Shown here piece by piece: positions 24,778-36,480 of a stretch of DNA of 64,000 nt (its first letter is position 1; each line of letters opens with the position of its first letter). Location of the stretch: NCBI RefSeq assembly GCF_037975245.1, contig NC_092576.1, positions 28,369,611 through 28,433,610 on the forward strand. Direction: 5' to 3'. The notes beneath the pieces are model-generated. The model was not told the origin of the DNA. It did no database searches and saw only the letters and a program-made list of their open reading frames with translations. The translations under genes and the position numbers were made by a program. This DNA is from Apostichopus japonicus. Taxonomy: Eukaryota > Echinodermata > Holothuroidea > Aspidochirotida > Stichopodidae.

Positions 24778-24885
24778 TAAATATATATATATATATATAT
24801 AACTATGTATTAATATATATTAATATATATATATATGTATTAATACATATTCACATTTATAAATATATATTTATATATACATATA
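24778..24885. repeat. (TA)n-rich microsatellite
   Basis: TA runs with TATTAA interruptions, at the position equivalent to 9824-10090. Confidence 0.85.
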
Positions 24886-26385
24886 TGTATGAAATGAAGT
24901 ATTCCAACGAATATACTCTTCATAAGTAATTTTTTCTGACCCGTATCCATCTCAGAAAGTCGCATCAAATTAATCCTAGTTGAATATCGCTTGAATATCA
25001 TCTTAACAGTTCCATCGTTTCAATGATTCAATTATGCTGTTTGTCATCATCCATTCATGGGCTCGCAAATGTGAATCTGATCCAATAACAGTAAACAGCT
25101 ATATTCATAAAGCAAGTCTTTTCGAAATTTTACTCGGTTACACAGCTTGCAGTCGGACGCAAAAGCAATGTCGGTCGCCGAATTGATCGACAATGCTCAT
25201 AGAAAATGGTAAATTTCATGAAACACAAGTAAAGTACCATAAATGAAGTTTTGTTTCTCCGATTAAGGGTTGGATGGACATAAGGGCGAGATAGCGGTGG
25301 GGGGGGGGGGGGGGCTTGTTTCTTTGCATTAAACGTTCGTTAATATTTACACTTCATACATATGCCCTTTTGTACCTGCTCTGCCCCTCATACAAAATAA
25401 AAACCTCTTTGCTTCTCCACCCCACTTGCCTCTGCCTACACTTTGGTAATTCTGGTGCAGCTTCTGAAACGAAAACATGCTAAAAGAAGACACTGAATCA
25501 TTCCTGATTGATTATGATTTACTTCTACTGTTGTAGTGAAACAAGGGGTGGGAAAAGAAGAAAACTGTTAGCAAACTGCTTGTATAATGCCAAAAAATAC
25601 AATTTTAGGTAAATATGAACATTTTAGGGGACTTGACGTTTCCATGCTACCAGGATATTCTTTAGATGCCAAATGAAGCGGAAACAAACTTACAAAACAT
25701 TCCAATACAAAGATGACTCGATTTGTTCAAGTTAACGATCCGACCATCTATGTCTCTTATGTGTCCTTAGTTTGTTTCAGTTTATAAATTCTAGCAATGT
25801 CCGCCACACAAAACAGACAATTTTAAAAGTAGAAAATGGCTGAAAGGTTTGACTCTCTTCAACGTTATGGCCATAATTTTACAATAACTACACTAAAGAT
25901 CTTGCTAATATGTTCTTACATCTCTGCCATAGCTCTAACATTAATGAGTTTGAAGAAGGGTGCGGTTGACATATTGGTATGTGACAGGTACATTTTCAAT
26001 TGTTTCGAATTTTGACAGAAAAAACATGACTTGAAATGATAACAAGAACAGGTTATTGTAATAAAATTCAGAAGTTTGCTTATTTTTCTGTATTGAACTA
26101 AACGTTAATAACTCGCTCCTATAATTCGTGCAACCAAATTGTTCTTAGCATAGACATCGCCGCTAACGCATCGGTATATCACTAGTTGTGCATGTCACAA
26201 GACTTGGTAAACGTTGCAACTAAAGGACAAGTACCGTTTTAAGGAAAACGTTCAACATTAACAAGATGAAAGCAAATTTAAGCTACCCAACTGAAAACCA
26301 AAAGGAAAGAAAAGCTAAAGAAAAGAAAACTACAGTTTCTAATTTATACTTTTGGTGGCCGCCTTATAGTATCCGCATCATGACT
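24886..26385. other. 3' flanking DNA of gene B
   Basis: No separate gene. Close to the gene A 3' flank (10091-11447), with a G16 run at about 25297 and a short extra segment at about 26040-26140. Confidence 0.55.
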
Positions 26386-26390
26386 TTATT
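26385..26390 (-). promoter_or_regulatory. Candidate poly(A) signal overlapping the gene B stop codon
   Basis: Same arrangement as gene A: AATAAA is formed by the last sense codon and the TAA stop. The surrounding sequence is nearly identical to gene A, so it is not independent evidence. Confidence 0.3.
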
Positions 26391-29300
26391 GCTGTCTCAA
26401 GCACTTCTTGTAGTCTCTCCCTCCGAGCCAGACGCAAATCCCTTTCTTGTTCTTGCCGCATCTTGCAAAATCAATTTCACAATTCCCACCATCGCCGTAG
26501 CTGCCGAAATTGTAGCTGGCCGATTCCAGTGTGCATATTCCTTCAGTTGAATCACAATAGTCGTATTGCCCGCATATCTGATTTGAAGAGAAAATCAGTA
26601 ACTGTGATGTACGTGTGATTTTATTTCATGACTGCCTGAATATAACATTGACGTCACACTGTTTACGGACCAGACACATTGCAACAGAAACCCCAAAAAT
26701 CGATTTGTCATGCGGCTGAGAAATAAGTTACTGTGGTGTATTTGTGATTTCATTCCATGATTGCCCGTATATAATGTTGACGCCGCAATGTTCACTTCGT
26801 TCATGGTATGTTGTAGCCAAGTCGTGATTTGTAACACTCCGCATTATTTAATATTCAATAATCGTCGACGTAACCCTGCGACAAGGCCTAATGCTTTTGA
26901 TTACAAACTTACGGAACATTTATTGCAGTTCTTCCTATACTGACGTTTCAGCCCTTGAAACTGTCGCTGGGTGATCTGATTAACGGTCCTGTAATATCCG
27001 CATACTCCGAGTGTCAACTGGCCATCAACTACATCGCCTATAAAGATGAGCCAAAAACATGATTACGTATAAGAGCACATCTGACGATAAAATGTACATA
27101 CTGATGTTAGGTATTAAGGAAAAAATAAATCCTAGGTCACAAAGTATTATTATGATTATATACACCAACCTTCAAAACCTTTCTTAGCCACCCTATACAC
27201 TCCTGGGTTATGTTTAGTTATATTTGAATTATAGGTCACATATTCCTTCATCATGAAATTAAAATATTTAAAACCGTGCGTAGAGAAAAGGGTTCAGATG
27301 TGGGAGTCGCACGTTGCTTTTTAAGAACCGTTTAACTGTTAAATGTATTACCGGTTACAGTTTGTGTAATGTAGTATGTAGTTATATCCACATCATATTA
27401 CTTTAAACATTTGCTTCCATGCCTCTTTGTCTTAAGAGTAACTACTTACTTCCTGTTCATGACTTATTCACCCTACACCCACATCATATTCGTAGAAGCC
27501 CCCTTTGTCTTAATTCCATGAAATACTCATGCGTAAACACAGATGACAACCTGTTGCATCTCATGTGTATTACAAATTTGGTTAGTCATAGTCATCTCCT
27601 ATGTGCCTTAGTAATTATAAGTAAGACCAAGAGTTTATGTCACAGAGAGGTTATCGCCCACTCACAGGAAGTTGTAATGACTTAAATACTGTAGTTTTTT
27701 AATATGTAGAAGACTAAGATTCCAGACTTCAGAGAGTGTACTTCAGATACACTCCAGCAATAAAGCTCATATTCTACAATTACATCTATGTCTGGAGTTT
27801 CTCTTTGTTTGTTGTTCATTATTTAATAACGGAGCCCAAAGTAAATGAGCCGGAGCACACCCCAACGTAACATTTGTTTAACTAAAAGAAAGAACCCTCT
27901 GACGCTCACAATTGGACTATTTTGTAAGAAGAGTAGAAAGAAGCGGTGCAGCAATATAAAACGACCCTAAAAGGAGTGTCCAAATTCACACACACACAAC
28001 AATTGTTACATTTGGGTGAAATTTCTTGTGTACATTTTGCACCTCTACATGCCCGGATATGACACTATCAGGCTTTCCCTTCATCATTTTGAGGACAGGT
28101 TTTCCCTGTTTCCTTTTTGATGATTATTTTGGAATGTCCATTTTGGTCAGTATATATGGAAAGAATCTTAATGTTTTTTATTTATTTTTCAATTCTTGTC
28201 ATCCTGCTGGGAGCAGTTTTACCGCATAAGCATGTTATCAATAATTCACTGTACACAATGATGTTAAGTAATATTCTGTCTGCCAATAATAATTTAATTC
28301 AACCAACATCAGTCATGACAATTTGTTCAATTATTACAGATGTTTACTCAAACGCTTATGTACTATTTCCGATTGTGTTCACTGTAATTGGCTGGGTTTA
28401 CAGCCCCCTCCTATACCCCCTCCCCAAACTACACCATGGATTGGCGTCTGCTAGCGAATATTCAGCACAGAAAGAAGAATATTTATACTCTTATTGTTCT
28501 TTGCGGAATACATCTCCGAGCCCAATGGTTAAGGGGGAACCCTCCTTCCAACACGCTGCAACGTTTCCAGAACTGCTTGTTGTCTCGTAGCGAGCTCAAA
28601 TTTCAGAGAGGAATATATTTGAAAGCCCCTATAGCTGTAAGGTGCCTATACTTTTGTTAACCTTACGTTTTAGCACCAGGTGACGAAACACAGGTCAATC
28701 ACGTAATCTCAAAGTATGTCAATTGAAACGAAACCACAGCATGTGATGTCACAATTTTCAAACGCACATTTTCCTTTTATCCCAACAAGGTGCGGTATTT
28801 CATTACACTATTTAGTGTCACTGCAGGGCGAAATACTATTGGGTTTGTTTTGTATTACGTACATTAGGTACATTATGTACATTAATGTTGATTTAATGTC
28901 ACTGTTTAATCTAACAATATAATTCAATCTAATAACAATTATTGTAACTACGCCTGAAATAAAACTTTCAAGACGTTCTACCACCAGGCAACGAAAGACA
29001 GGCCAACCACGTAATCTCAAAGTATTCTCGTTAGCACAAAACCACAGCATGTGGTGTCACAACTTCAACACGGTCGTTTTCCTTTTATACCAAATGTATG
29101 CGTAGTTCATTACACTATTTAGGGTCACAACCGGGCAAATATTATTGGGTTTGTTTTGTAGCTCGTACAAATATGGGTATTAATGTTGTTTTAGTGTCAC
29201 TGTTTATTCTTAAAATATTCAATATTGATACAAATATTGCAGCCACTCCTATTGAGGAGAAAGGAACCGTGTTTTTCACTCTTACCCATTATCACATAAT

Positions 29301-32300
29301 TCTGATTGACACTAAGTCTGACGTTGCAATAAAGAAATGCTCCTTGGAGACTGACTATGATCTCGACCGTCGTTCCCGTGGCAGTTAAACCGTTCCTTTT
29401 ATAACTCTTTTCAATATCCACGGTGTACACAGTCTTACGTATGGCGTCAAAACCGACAGCTGATTGTAAAAGAAAGAAGGTAGTAAAATTAATATACTGT
29501 AACAGAAAGCTGACAGTCCTTGTCAATTTTACGCAATTACAAGTCAATAATTGCATGGGAAAAGGACGTAAGAGGGGCAGTTGGTTGGGGATCATGTGTG
29601 GTGAACTTATCGCAAGATTGAACAGTGGCCTAGATAAGTGTTATGCAATTCTTCTTATTTTCAATTTCCGCAGGTTTATTTATTCTTTTTCTTCTTCTCG
29701 TTATAAACAACCGCTAACAGCCGATGTACTTATAACATGAATCTTGTCAACCATGCTGATCAGTCTGATCTATAATCTTTTCATAGCAAATTCAGGAAAA
29801 GAAGTGAAGGTAGATGATTTGGTTTTCTTAAAGGGAGATAACATTTACTTTGGCTCTTTTGGTAACCAATCAGGTGACCAACTTTCACAATTGAGTACCA
29901 GAGGATTTTTGTCTTTTTGAATATAAAGCAAGTTGATAACTTCGCATATTTTTGAAGTAGAACATCGACGTTAACTCAGTCTTCACTTTTTCTTGCGTAG
30001 AAAACATAATAAGCTAGTTTTGTATCATCAATTTCCCTTTACTTTTGTGGTTAACGATTTAATATTAAGTTTGAAGGTTTACGCTTGGTACGATGTAACA
30101 TTATTACTACTTGCCCAAGCTTTTATATGTTGATTTTAGTACACTTTTTACGTTTAGTACACTCTTGGAAAGGAGGCATTATGATTTTGCTATTATTAAT
30201 AATCTCGCAAAAGCGTTGAATTGTGTTTGACAATCCATGTACGACCGAGACCGTTCAAGCCTTCAAACTTTAACACTTGATACAAATAAATAGACATGTA
30301 AAGAATAGTCGCTGAATACTGAGAGTGTTTGAATGGTTGTAATGATAACAACGATGATGAGAGCATCAAATTTGTTACCATTCACAAACGATTGCTTTCT
30401 TTAAACCTGGCCAAACTTACAGTTAGCAGAACAGACGAGTCTGGTTGTGAATCAAAAACTGAAAGAATGCACTGAACTCTTGGGAACGTCGTGCTAACTA
30501 ACATAACCACTAATGTTAATTTCGTTTAGCATTATATTTTATCACACATAAAATTTACATCCTCTCTGAAGTTATCTAAAATGAACGAAATAGTATACAA
30601 ATATTTATCAACAGAAATGTGCCAACCGCGAATTACATTCCTTTGTGACAACTCGATAACCTTTCAGGGGCGTAGCGAAGGGGTTTTTGTTGGAGGGTGT
30701 GGAGAATTTGATTTGCCGACGGATCTGGAAGTGGTGACTGAAATGGGGGAGGGGTCTAAGGGGAGGGGGTGTCTCCAGGTGCGTATCCAGGGGGGGGGCG
30801 TTGGGGGCGCGCGCCCCCCGGGTAAGGAAAAGAGGAGAGAAAAATAGAGAAGGAAAAAGGGAAAAGGAGGGGGGAAAAAGAAAAGGAGGAGAGGAAGGAA
30901 GGGGAAAGAAAAAGAAAAAAGAGAGAAAAAGGAAAAAAGGAGGGAGTAGAAGATGGTCAAGACCTCGGGAAGAGAAAGAGTAACAGTCATAGTTAAAGCG
31001 CTCATCCCTATAATAAACACAGGGTAGCCAGTGACAGATCAAGGATTACGGAGGGGGTGTGCGCCTCACCCTACCCCTTACCATGGTCGGCGATCCTGGG
31101 GGGGGGGAAGGGGGATACATCCCCCCATGAAAATGGGTGGAGGGGATGTAATACACCATATCCCGCCCCCACCAAATGCCAGGGATAAGAATATTTTCAT
31201 GCCTACATTTATGCATCATCGTGAATGTACAGCTCTTTTTTAGCTTCATTTCTCGCCTACCATAAACGCAGGGCGATCTTTTCAAATAAACCGTCTTTAT
31301 AAAGCAAGAATAGTTGACTGTAGGCTTCATTGGCCCTATAACAACAAAATGTATTATTGCGCCCACGGTATTGATATAGTACATATGCACCCTAATAGTA
31401 TTCATATAGGCCCTATAGTAAGTAGGCCTACACACGTATATGTTCCCTCGAATAGCTGAGAATCTCATGTTACCAGGGTAATGCTTAATACACGTTTCAC
31501 CTGGATGCCCTAGCAATCGGTACCTAGGAATGTAACTATGTGTAATTGTGTTTTGCATGTGTATAGGCCTATAATAGCCTGAATGAGGCCATTTTCTTCA
31601 TCGAATAATATAAAAGAGCTCTCAAACATTCTAACTTAGCGCCTGAAACAAGATTGACAGGGGCAATTTTCCCAAAATAACACCCGAAATTACAAAAAAA
31701 AGTATTTTGGATCCTGATTATGAGATATTTCGGACATGATATCCCTATTTTAAAGTTGGGTATATGCCGCTTGGAAACCTCGGGAAGTGCCGTTTCCGGC
31801 CATCTAGAGGGTTTGTAAATCCCAAAATTTTCTTGTACGCTTCGCGCCAACACATGGTGGCGCTACGCTTAGATAGTCAACAAGGTCATATCCCCCCCAC
31901 TCGAAAGTACGGATCGCCGCCCATGCCCCTTACACCGACAACTCCATTTTTGACGTTTCCATTTTTCCTCTCTCACTAATGTATCTATATAAATACTATA
32001 TATGGTCTATCATAACGCGTGTGTGTGTGTATGGACGCCTTAAACAATTGTGCTATATGGAACCAACTGTGGCTGGTCTTGAAATCGACCGAGTCGTCGG
32101 GGTACATGACGCATTTCGGGAAGGGGGCGACCGCCCCCCCCCCCCCCCGAGCAAATTTTCTTTATGACATCGCTAGTAATTTCAAAATAGACAATGCTTA
32201 GATGCAACTTACAAGGCCTGGGAAGTGTCATTTCCAGCGATCTGGGAGGCATTTTCCGCCAAAATTTTTCTTGTACGCTTCGCGCCAACTCATGGTGGCG

Positions 32301-35300
32301 CTTCGCTTAGATAGTTTGCCTACAGGCTTCGCCCTTCCCTTGGCAATTACTCGCTACACGCCTGTTCGAATTTGTAAAGCAAAGAGCAGATATAACATCA
32401 TATCAGTGAGCATTGAAATGCATGTTCCACGATGAACAGCCTCAAAAACTGTCTATGTGTGTAGTTAAAGGCGTATGAGCCCAATTGGATTTGGGGGCTG
32501 TAATGACTTGCCCGAAAAAAAAGCCAAAATTTTTCGCGCGCGTTCAACATATCAATGCCAATATCATATAAGCAAGCAGCGGTCATTACAGTGCATATCA
32601 TCGTGTACCTTACGGTCCGTGAAAGTTGCACAGTATACCGCTGGATGCTATGTAAACAACCAAATGTCTTAAGTAGATGGAGAAAAATCATACAGATCCA
32701 TTTATGTCAAAACTCTCTTTTACAGTAGTAATGTCGGCCAAGCTTAGAACTTTATTTTAATTACCAAGGAGATCATTTTTAAGCTATTCATTGCTATTTA
32801 TATTTCTTTCAGTAGGTGCCCGAAAAAGATGGGGAAAAATTTGGTTGCGGGTGGGGGGAGGGGGGCTGCAGCCACCGCCTCCTACGGGACCTACGCCTAT
32901 GTGTGTAGTGTTCGGTTTCGATATACCTGATATCGGAAATATCTGCTATTTTTCATTTCCTTCAACCAAGTTTTATAATAGCAATTATAAGAGGTTTTAA
33001 TATTTCTACACCAATAAATTAACTGTATCTGAATTTTCGAAAATTTCCTCACCAACCTCCTTCATCATACTTTCCTCTACTCGTGCAACTTTGACCTGTC
33101 TGTTAGGGGCTCAAGGAGGTTTTTCTATATTGCTTTTCTATAGATTGAATTTTGTGCAACATTATGGGTATGTTTTGAAGTGATTTTATTCACGAGAAAT
33201 GTGAATTTTCAAATTCTCAACAAATAATGGGCTTAAAACATTGAAAAGTGGGGCTTTCGGATATTGTGGGCCGTGACGTAGAATCACCTACAAAAGCAAT
33301 GATCCACAGGACATGCAATCAGGTCGAACATGATGTGTGACTGGTGACAATCTGCAAAATGGTTATGGATGGAAAAAACTTTTTGGAAACACTTGGTTCT
33401 CAGGCAAAAGTGTACATCTGGTTGGTCATTTTCAAGCCCGAGAAGTGCTATTTCCGGTGATCTGGGGGGTATTCAAAACCAGAAATTTTCTTGTACGCTG
33501 CGCGCCAACCGATGGTGGCGCTCCGCTTAGATAGTAATTCGCGCCCCCCGGGTTAGAAAATCCTGGAAACGCGCCTGGTCTCCCTCCCCTTTGGAAAATT
33601 TTTAGTTTTGAAACGTCCTTAGATGCAATCTGGTGCATATTTTAAGCAAAATTTGATTTGCCGTCGGATCTGGCAGTGGTGACTGAAATGGGGGAGGGGT
33701 TTAAGGGGAGGGGGTGTCCCCCTCCCCTTTGGAAAATTTTTAGTTTTGAAACGTCCTTAGATGCAATCTGGTGCATATTTTAAGTCAAATTTGATTTGCC
33801 GTCGGATCTGGAAGTGGTGACTGAAATGGGGGAGGGGTCTAAGGGTAGGGGGTCTAACCCTCCCCCTTTGGAAAATTTTTAGTTTTGAAACGTCCTTAGA
33901 TGCAATCTGGTGAATATTTTAAGTCAAATTTGGCACGGAAGAAGCTCCCGTTCTCCTTTTCTCTATTCAGCTTTCCTTCTTTCTTCCCCTTCCCCTTCCG
34001 CTCTCTTCACCTTTTCTCCTTTTGCCGACAGACCCAAAATTTGCCGACAGCGACCAAATTATTGGGGGGCGGGTGTGACACCCCCCACACCCCCCGCTCG
34101 CTACGCCCCTGTAACCTTTCTGTAACACATTGACGTTTATAGGCGTGTTCTCTTATTACTATTTCTTTCAAAGACCAAATACTAACAATGATCGTAAGAT
34201 TTCATAAAAATGTCATGAATATTTCGACATATCTCAACTCGGCGCAAACGATTGGTCTTTGATACTCACAAGATGGAAAATAGTCATCAAAGAAGGATGG
34301 TAGGTTACTCTCCTGATACTGGTAATCTCCTTCGTTTTCTATGAAAGTTACGTCTTCTGCTGTCACTCGGCCTTGTATGACTGTGAAAATTGAAACGTAA
34401 AGACTGAGTATTATTTTATCTTTCGACTGAAGTTAAACAAACGCAAAATGGCAGGCAGAATTCTCCCACGCTCAATACAACTTTATGATAGGTACCACTT
34501 GACAAAGGGCTTTTTATCGAGCTAACATAAAAAAACGCTTGACAAATTACAATCTAAGGTAACGTTAGAATAACGTTTTGCACTAACGTTACTTTGCCAA
34601 ATTTGAGTTCAATATAAACAATATAAACACTTATACATATAGTTGACACACAATTGGTCTTCTTTACTTATCGCTGAAGGTTAATGTAATATGGAAAATT
34701 ACAAATTAAGTGCTGGAGGTAAAGAAATTTTCCATGAAGCTCGCGTGCACACGGAATAGTCTATACAATACATCTTTTTTACTCGGTTTCTTTTAGTAAG
34801 TGGTTTTAGTATGGTGAACTCAATGGCGAATAGTTGGAATATTCCACCAAATGAAGCTTAAAAGGATTGTAATTATAGAACTTGTATTCAACTTTTTTTC
34901 ATTAAACCGTCCAGAAAGCTTTCATAGTATAAATGTAAACATATTTAAAGACTAAATAGGACACTAAAATGTTTTCATAATTTTGACATTTTCTTAAATA
35001 AATGGTAGCTTGTTTATTTGATGACGTCTACTGATATGAGACTTTAGAATAAAATAGTATCCAAAATTAGCAATGTCAACTCAAAATCTGCTTTTAAAGG
35101 TCCCATAAAATACCCCTTACTTTAAGTGTTTTAAGACCTTACAATATTAACGGTTATTTTAGCTATTTACAAACCTATTGTTTCTTGCAATTAATTTAGC
35201 TATTTATTTATTCAGACGGTGAATCATCGAATTTAGAATTTCCGGAACAGTTATACACACAACATGCATCCAACATAAAGCATAACACATATCACTCAAA

Positions 35301-35487
35301 GAAATATTATTGGCATTTCTGACACGTAGTATGAACGATAAAGTGATGAAATGCATTGCTCACCATAATCAGCTGCACAATATTCCTCTTGAGGATGCAG
35401 TTGTTCACATGAGCAGCACTGTATGTTACGAATGCTGGACATTACAAGTACAACACTCAGTACATGGGAGAACCACATCGTTGGCAT
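26386..35487 (-). CDS. TIMP-like secreted protein, gene B (5 exons, 241 aa, transposon-laden introns)
   Basis: Exons: 35364-35487, 34270-34380, 29286-29459, 26913-27037 and 26386-26577 (726 nt, all GT-AG, phases 1,1,1,0). The signal peptide is about 24 residues, one codon shorter than in the other copies (MPTMWFSHVL...). The mature start is CSCEQLHPQEEYC, with Ser at position 2 and Glu at position 4. All 12 TIMP cysteines and the two extra C-terminal ones are present. Intron 2 is 4.8 kb because of the hAT-like insertion at 30665-34111, and intron 3 holds a probable solo LTR at 27365-27872. Exon 5 and its 3' flank are almost identical to gene A, whereas exons 3 and 4 group with gene C, so the gene is mosaic. 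No frameshift or stop breaks the joined frame, so it is probably functional, provided the long introns splice. Protease inhibitor or tensilin-like matrix role is inferred from the family. Confidence 0.82.
27365..27872 (+). mobile_element. Probable solo LTR in gene B intron 3
   Basis: A 508-bp insertion beginning TGTAATGTAG and ending AACGTAACA, flanked by TTTG on both sides (27361-27364 and 27873-27876). The corresponding place in gene C intron 3 (about 42745) is uninterrupted. An AATAAA signal at 27759-27764 sets the plus orientation. No internal retrotransposon sequence accompanies it. Confidence 0.65.
28655..29215. repeat. Tandem pair of paralogous intron segments in gene B intron 3
   Basis: 28655-28925 and 28950-29215 are related to each other, but the first resembles gene A intron 3 (12780-13050) and the second gene C intron 3 (43560-43820). 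Genes A, C and D have only one such segment. This is the expected footprint of unequal exchange. Confidence 0.65.
30824..30960 (+). repeat. Polypurine (GA-rich) tract
   Basis: About 135 bases almost entirely A and G on the plus strand (GGAAAAGAGGAGAGAAAAAT and similar). It produces long spurious open frames on both strands. Confidence 0.85.
31785..31885. repeat. Dispersed ~100-bp repeat, copy 1 of 3
   Basis: Contains GAAGTGCCGTTTCCGG and TCTTGTACGCTTCGCGCCAA followed by ATGGTGGCGCTACGCTTAGA. The same module occurs at 32213-32315 and 33438-33536 in the same orientation within the nested element. Confidence 0.75.
32213..32315. repeat. Dispersed ~100-bp repeat, copy 2 of 3
   Basis: Has GGAAGTGTCATTTCCAGCGA and the same TCTTGTACGCTTCGCGCCAA core. 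Confidence 0.75.
33438..33536. repeat. Dispersed ~100-bp repeat, copy 3 of 3
   Basis: Has AGAAGTGCTATTTCCGGTGA and TCTTGTACGCTGCGCGCCAA. It lies close to the right terminus of the nested element. Confidence 0.75.
33583..33930. repeat. 139-bp tandem repeat, about 2.5 units
   Basis: TTGGAAAATTTTTAGTTTTG recurs at 33591, 33729 and 33868, giving periods of 138 and 139. Each unit contains GATTTGCCGTCGGATCTGG and GACTGAAATGGGGGAGGGG. Part of another unit lies at about 30708-30775, left of the nested insertion. Confidence 0.85.
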
Positions 35488-35952
35488 TTTCTATAACGTC
35501 TCAGAGAATTAAATCTACTGTTTTGGGAACTCTAGTCTTGATTCGTCAGCAAACACGAAATGGTTGCCTCAATCGTGTACAAGGTTATTATGTGCCAAAG
35601 TACCTGTTCAACTACCGATTAAATTTCTCTCTTTACCAGTAAGTGCCTATTCTGTTACATAGAAGAAGAAAAACATTATACGGTTAGCGAGAAATGACAG
35701 ACCTGGTAACACACTCTTTCTTCATGTGGTCAATTTAGTCAATTGTTAAAACGGTTGTGTGAGTATAATAGCTCAGTTTCAGCTGAAGCATCAAGGGTAA
35801 TGAAAATAAACGAATGTAACAGATGAACAACAACTCAAAGTGAATGCACTAGTTGTAAGGGCACATTCTACATCCAAAAATAAAAAGAAACCAATTCTTC
35901 CTCGTAGGCTAGCGCAATAGCGGGTAGCCTAATCACATGTTCTAGGATGTTC

Positions 35953-35983
<31 letters not shown>

Positions 35984-36047
35984 CTATATACATATATCTC
36001 TCTATATGTATATGTATATCTCTCTCTATATATATATATAGATATTA

Positions 36048-36080
<33 letters not shown>
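35953..36080. repeat. (TA)n microsatellite
   Basis: TA runs with CTCTCTATATG interruptions directly left of the tRNA-like repeat. Confidence 0.9.
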
Positions 36081-36081
<1 letters not shown>

Positions 36082-36094
36082 TAATGAGTTGGAA

Positions 36095-36408
36095 TATCAA
36101 GAACAATGAAAAAACTTCCAGCCTCCACCGGGATTCGAACCCGGGCCTCCCGCTCTGTACGCGGACACCCTAACCACTAGGCTATGAACGCTGATTGTAT
36201 GTTCAGAGGTTCGAAACCGGTAAGGAAGGTCGCAATTCCACTGTAGGCGTTTGTCACCTGTATCAAACAATACCAGTTCTGTTTTTGGTGACATTTTTTG
36301 CCTTACTCTAGAGATCAAACATGATGCTCACCAACTCGAAGTCATTTGTGATTCCTAAAGCCGGATCTCGAAAGAGATACTATGAACAGACGTAATGACA
36401 AAGGCAAA

Positions 36409-36477
<69 letters not shown>

Positions 36478-36480
36478 GTC
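36095..36480 (-). repeat. tRNA-like repeat, family 1 (most complete copy)
   Basis: The minus strand at about 36120-36187 reads AGCCTAGTGGTTAGGGTGTC, then GAGCGGGAGGC and GGGTTCGAATCCCGGTGGAG: clear A-box and B-box-like tRNA motifs. The remaining body is about 200 bp and is followed by a TA run (36413-36468). The string CGTAATGAGTTGGA flanks the unit at about 36081 and 36480, either as target duplication or as the joint of head-to-tail units. I treat it as a tRNA-derived interspersed repeat, not a functional tRNA gene. Confidence 0.65.
36413..36468. repeat. Pure (TA)n microsatellite
   Basis: About 28 uninterrupted TA units. Confidence 0.95.

Larger units (their letters stand above)
30776..33577. 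mobile_element. Nested inverted-repeat element inside the hAT-like element
   Basis: Termini CAGGTGCGTATCCAGG and, at the right on the opposite strand, CAGGCGCGTTTCCAGG, flanked by GTCTC on both sides (30771-30775 and 33578-33582). It splits a 139-bp tandem repeat unit of the host element. Length 2802 bp. The superfamily is uncertain and no coding sequence is recognised. Confidence 0.6.
30665..34111. mobile_element. hAT-like non-autonomous DNA transposon in gene B intron 2
   Basis: A 3447-bp insertion with terminal inverted repeats: CAGGGGCGTAGCGA at the left and its exact reverse complement at the right, followed by G-rich/C-rich bases. The 8-bp duplication TAACCTTT flanks it exactly (30657-30664 and 34112-34119). 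The empty site is recognisable in gene D intron 2 at about 61072. An 8-bp duplication with a CAGGG-type terminus is characteristic of the hAT superfamily. No transposase is visible; the interior is repeats and nested insertions. Confidence 0.75.

Noticed and set aside
30608-31042. 144-codon Phe/Pro-rich minus-strand frame
   Set aside because: Produced by the polypurine tract inside a transposon.
31046-31558. 170-codon minus-strand frame in the nested element
   Set aside because: No transposase or other known motif, and it runs through C-rich simple sequence at one end. I could not support it as a gene.
36120-36187. Possible tRNA gene
   Set aside because: A and B boxes are clear, but the sequence sits inside a repeated ~380-bp element and the acceptor stem does not pair convincingly.
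36097-36318. 73-codon frame with a GGPGSNPGG string
   Set aside because: It is the familiar translation of a tRNA-like B-box region in an interspersed repeat, not a protein.
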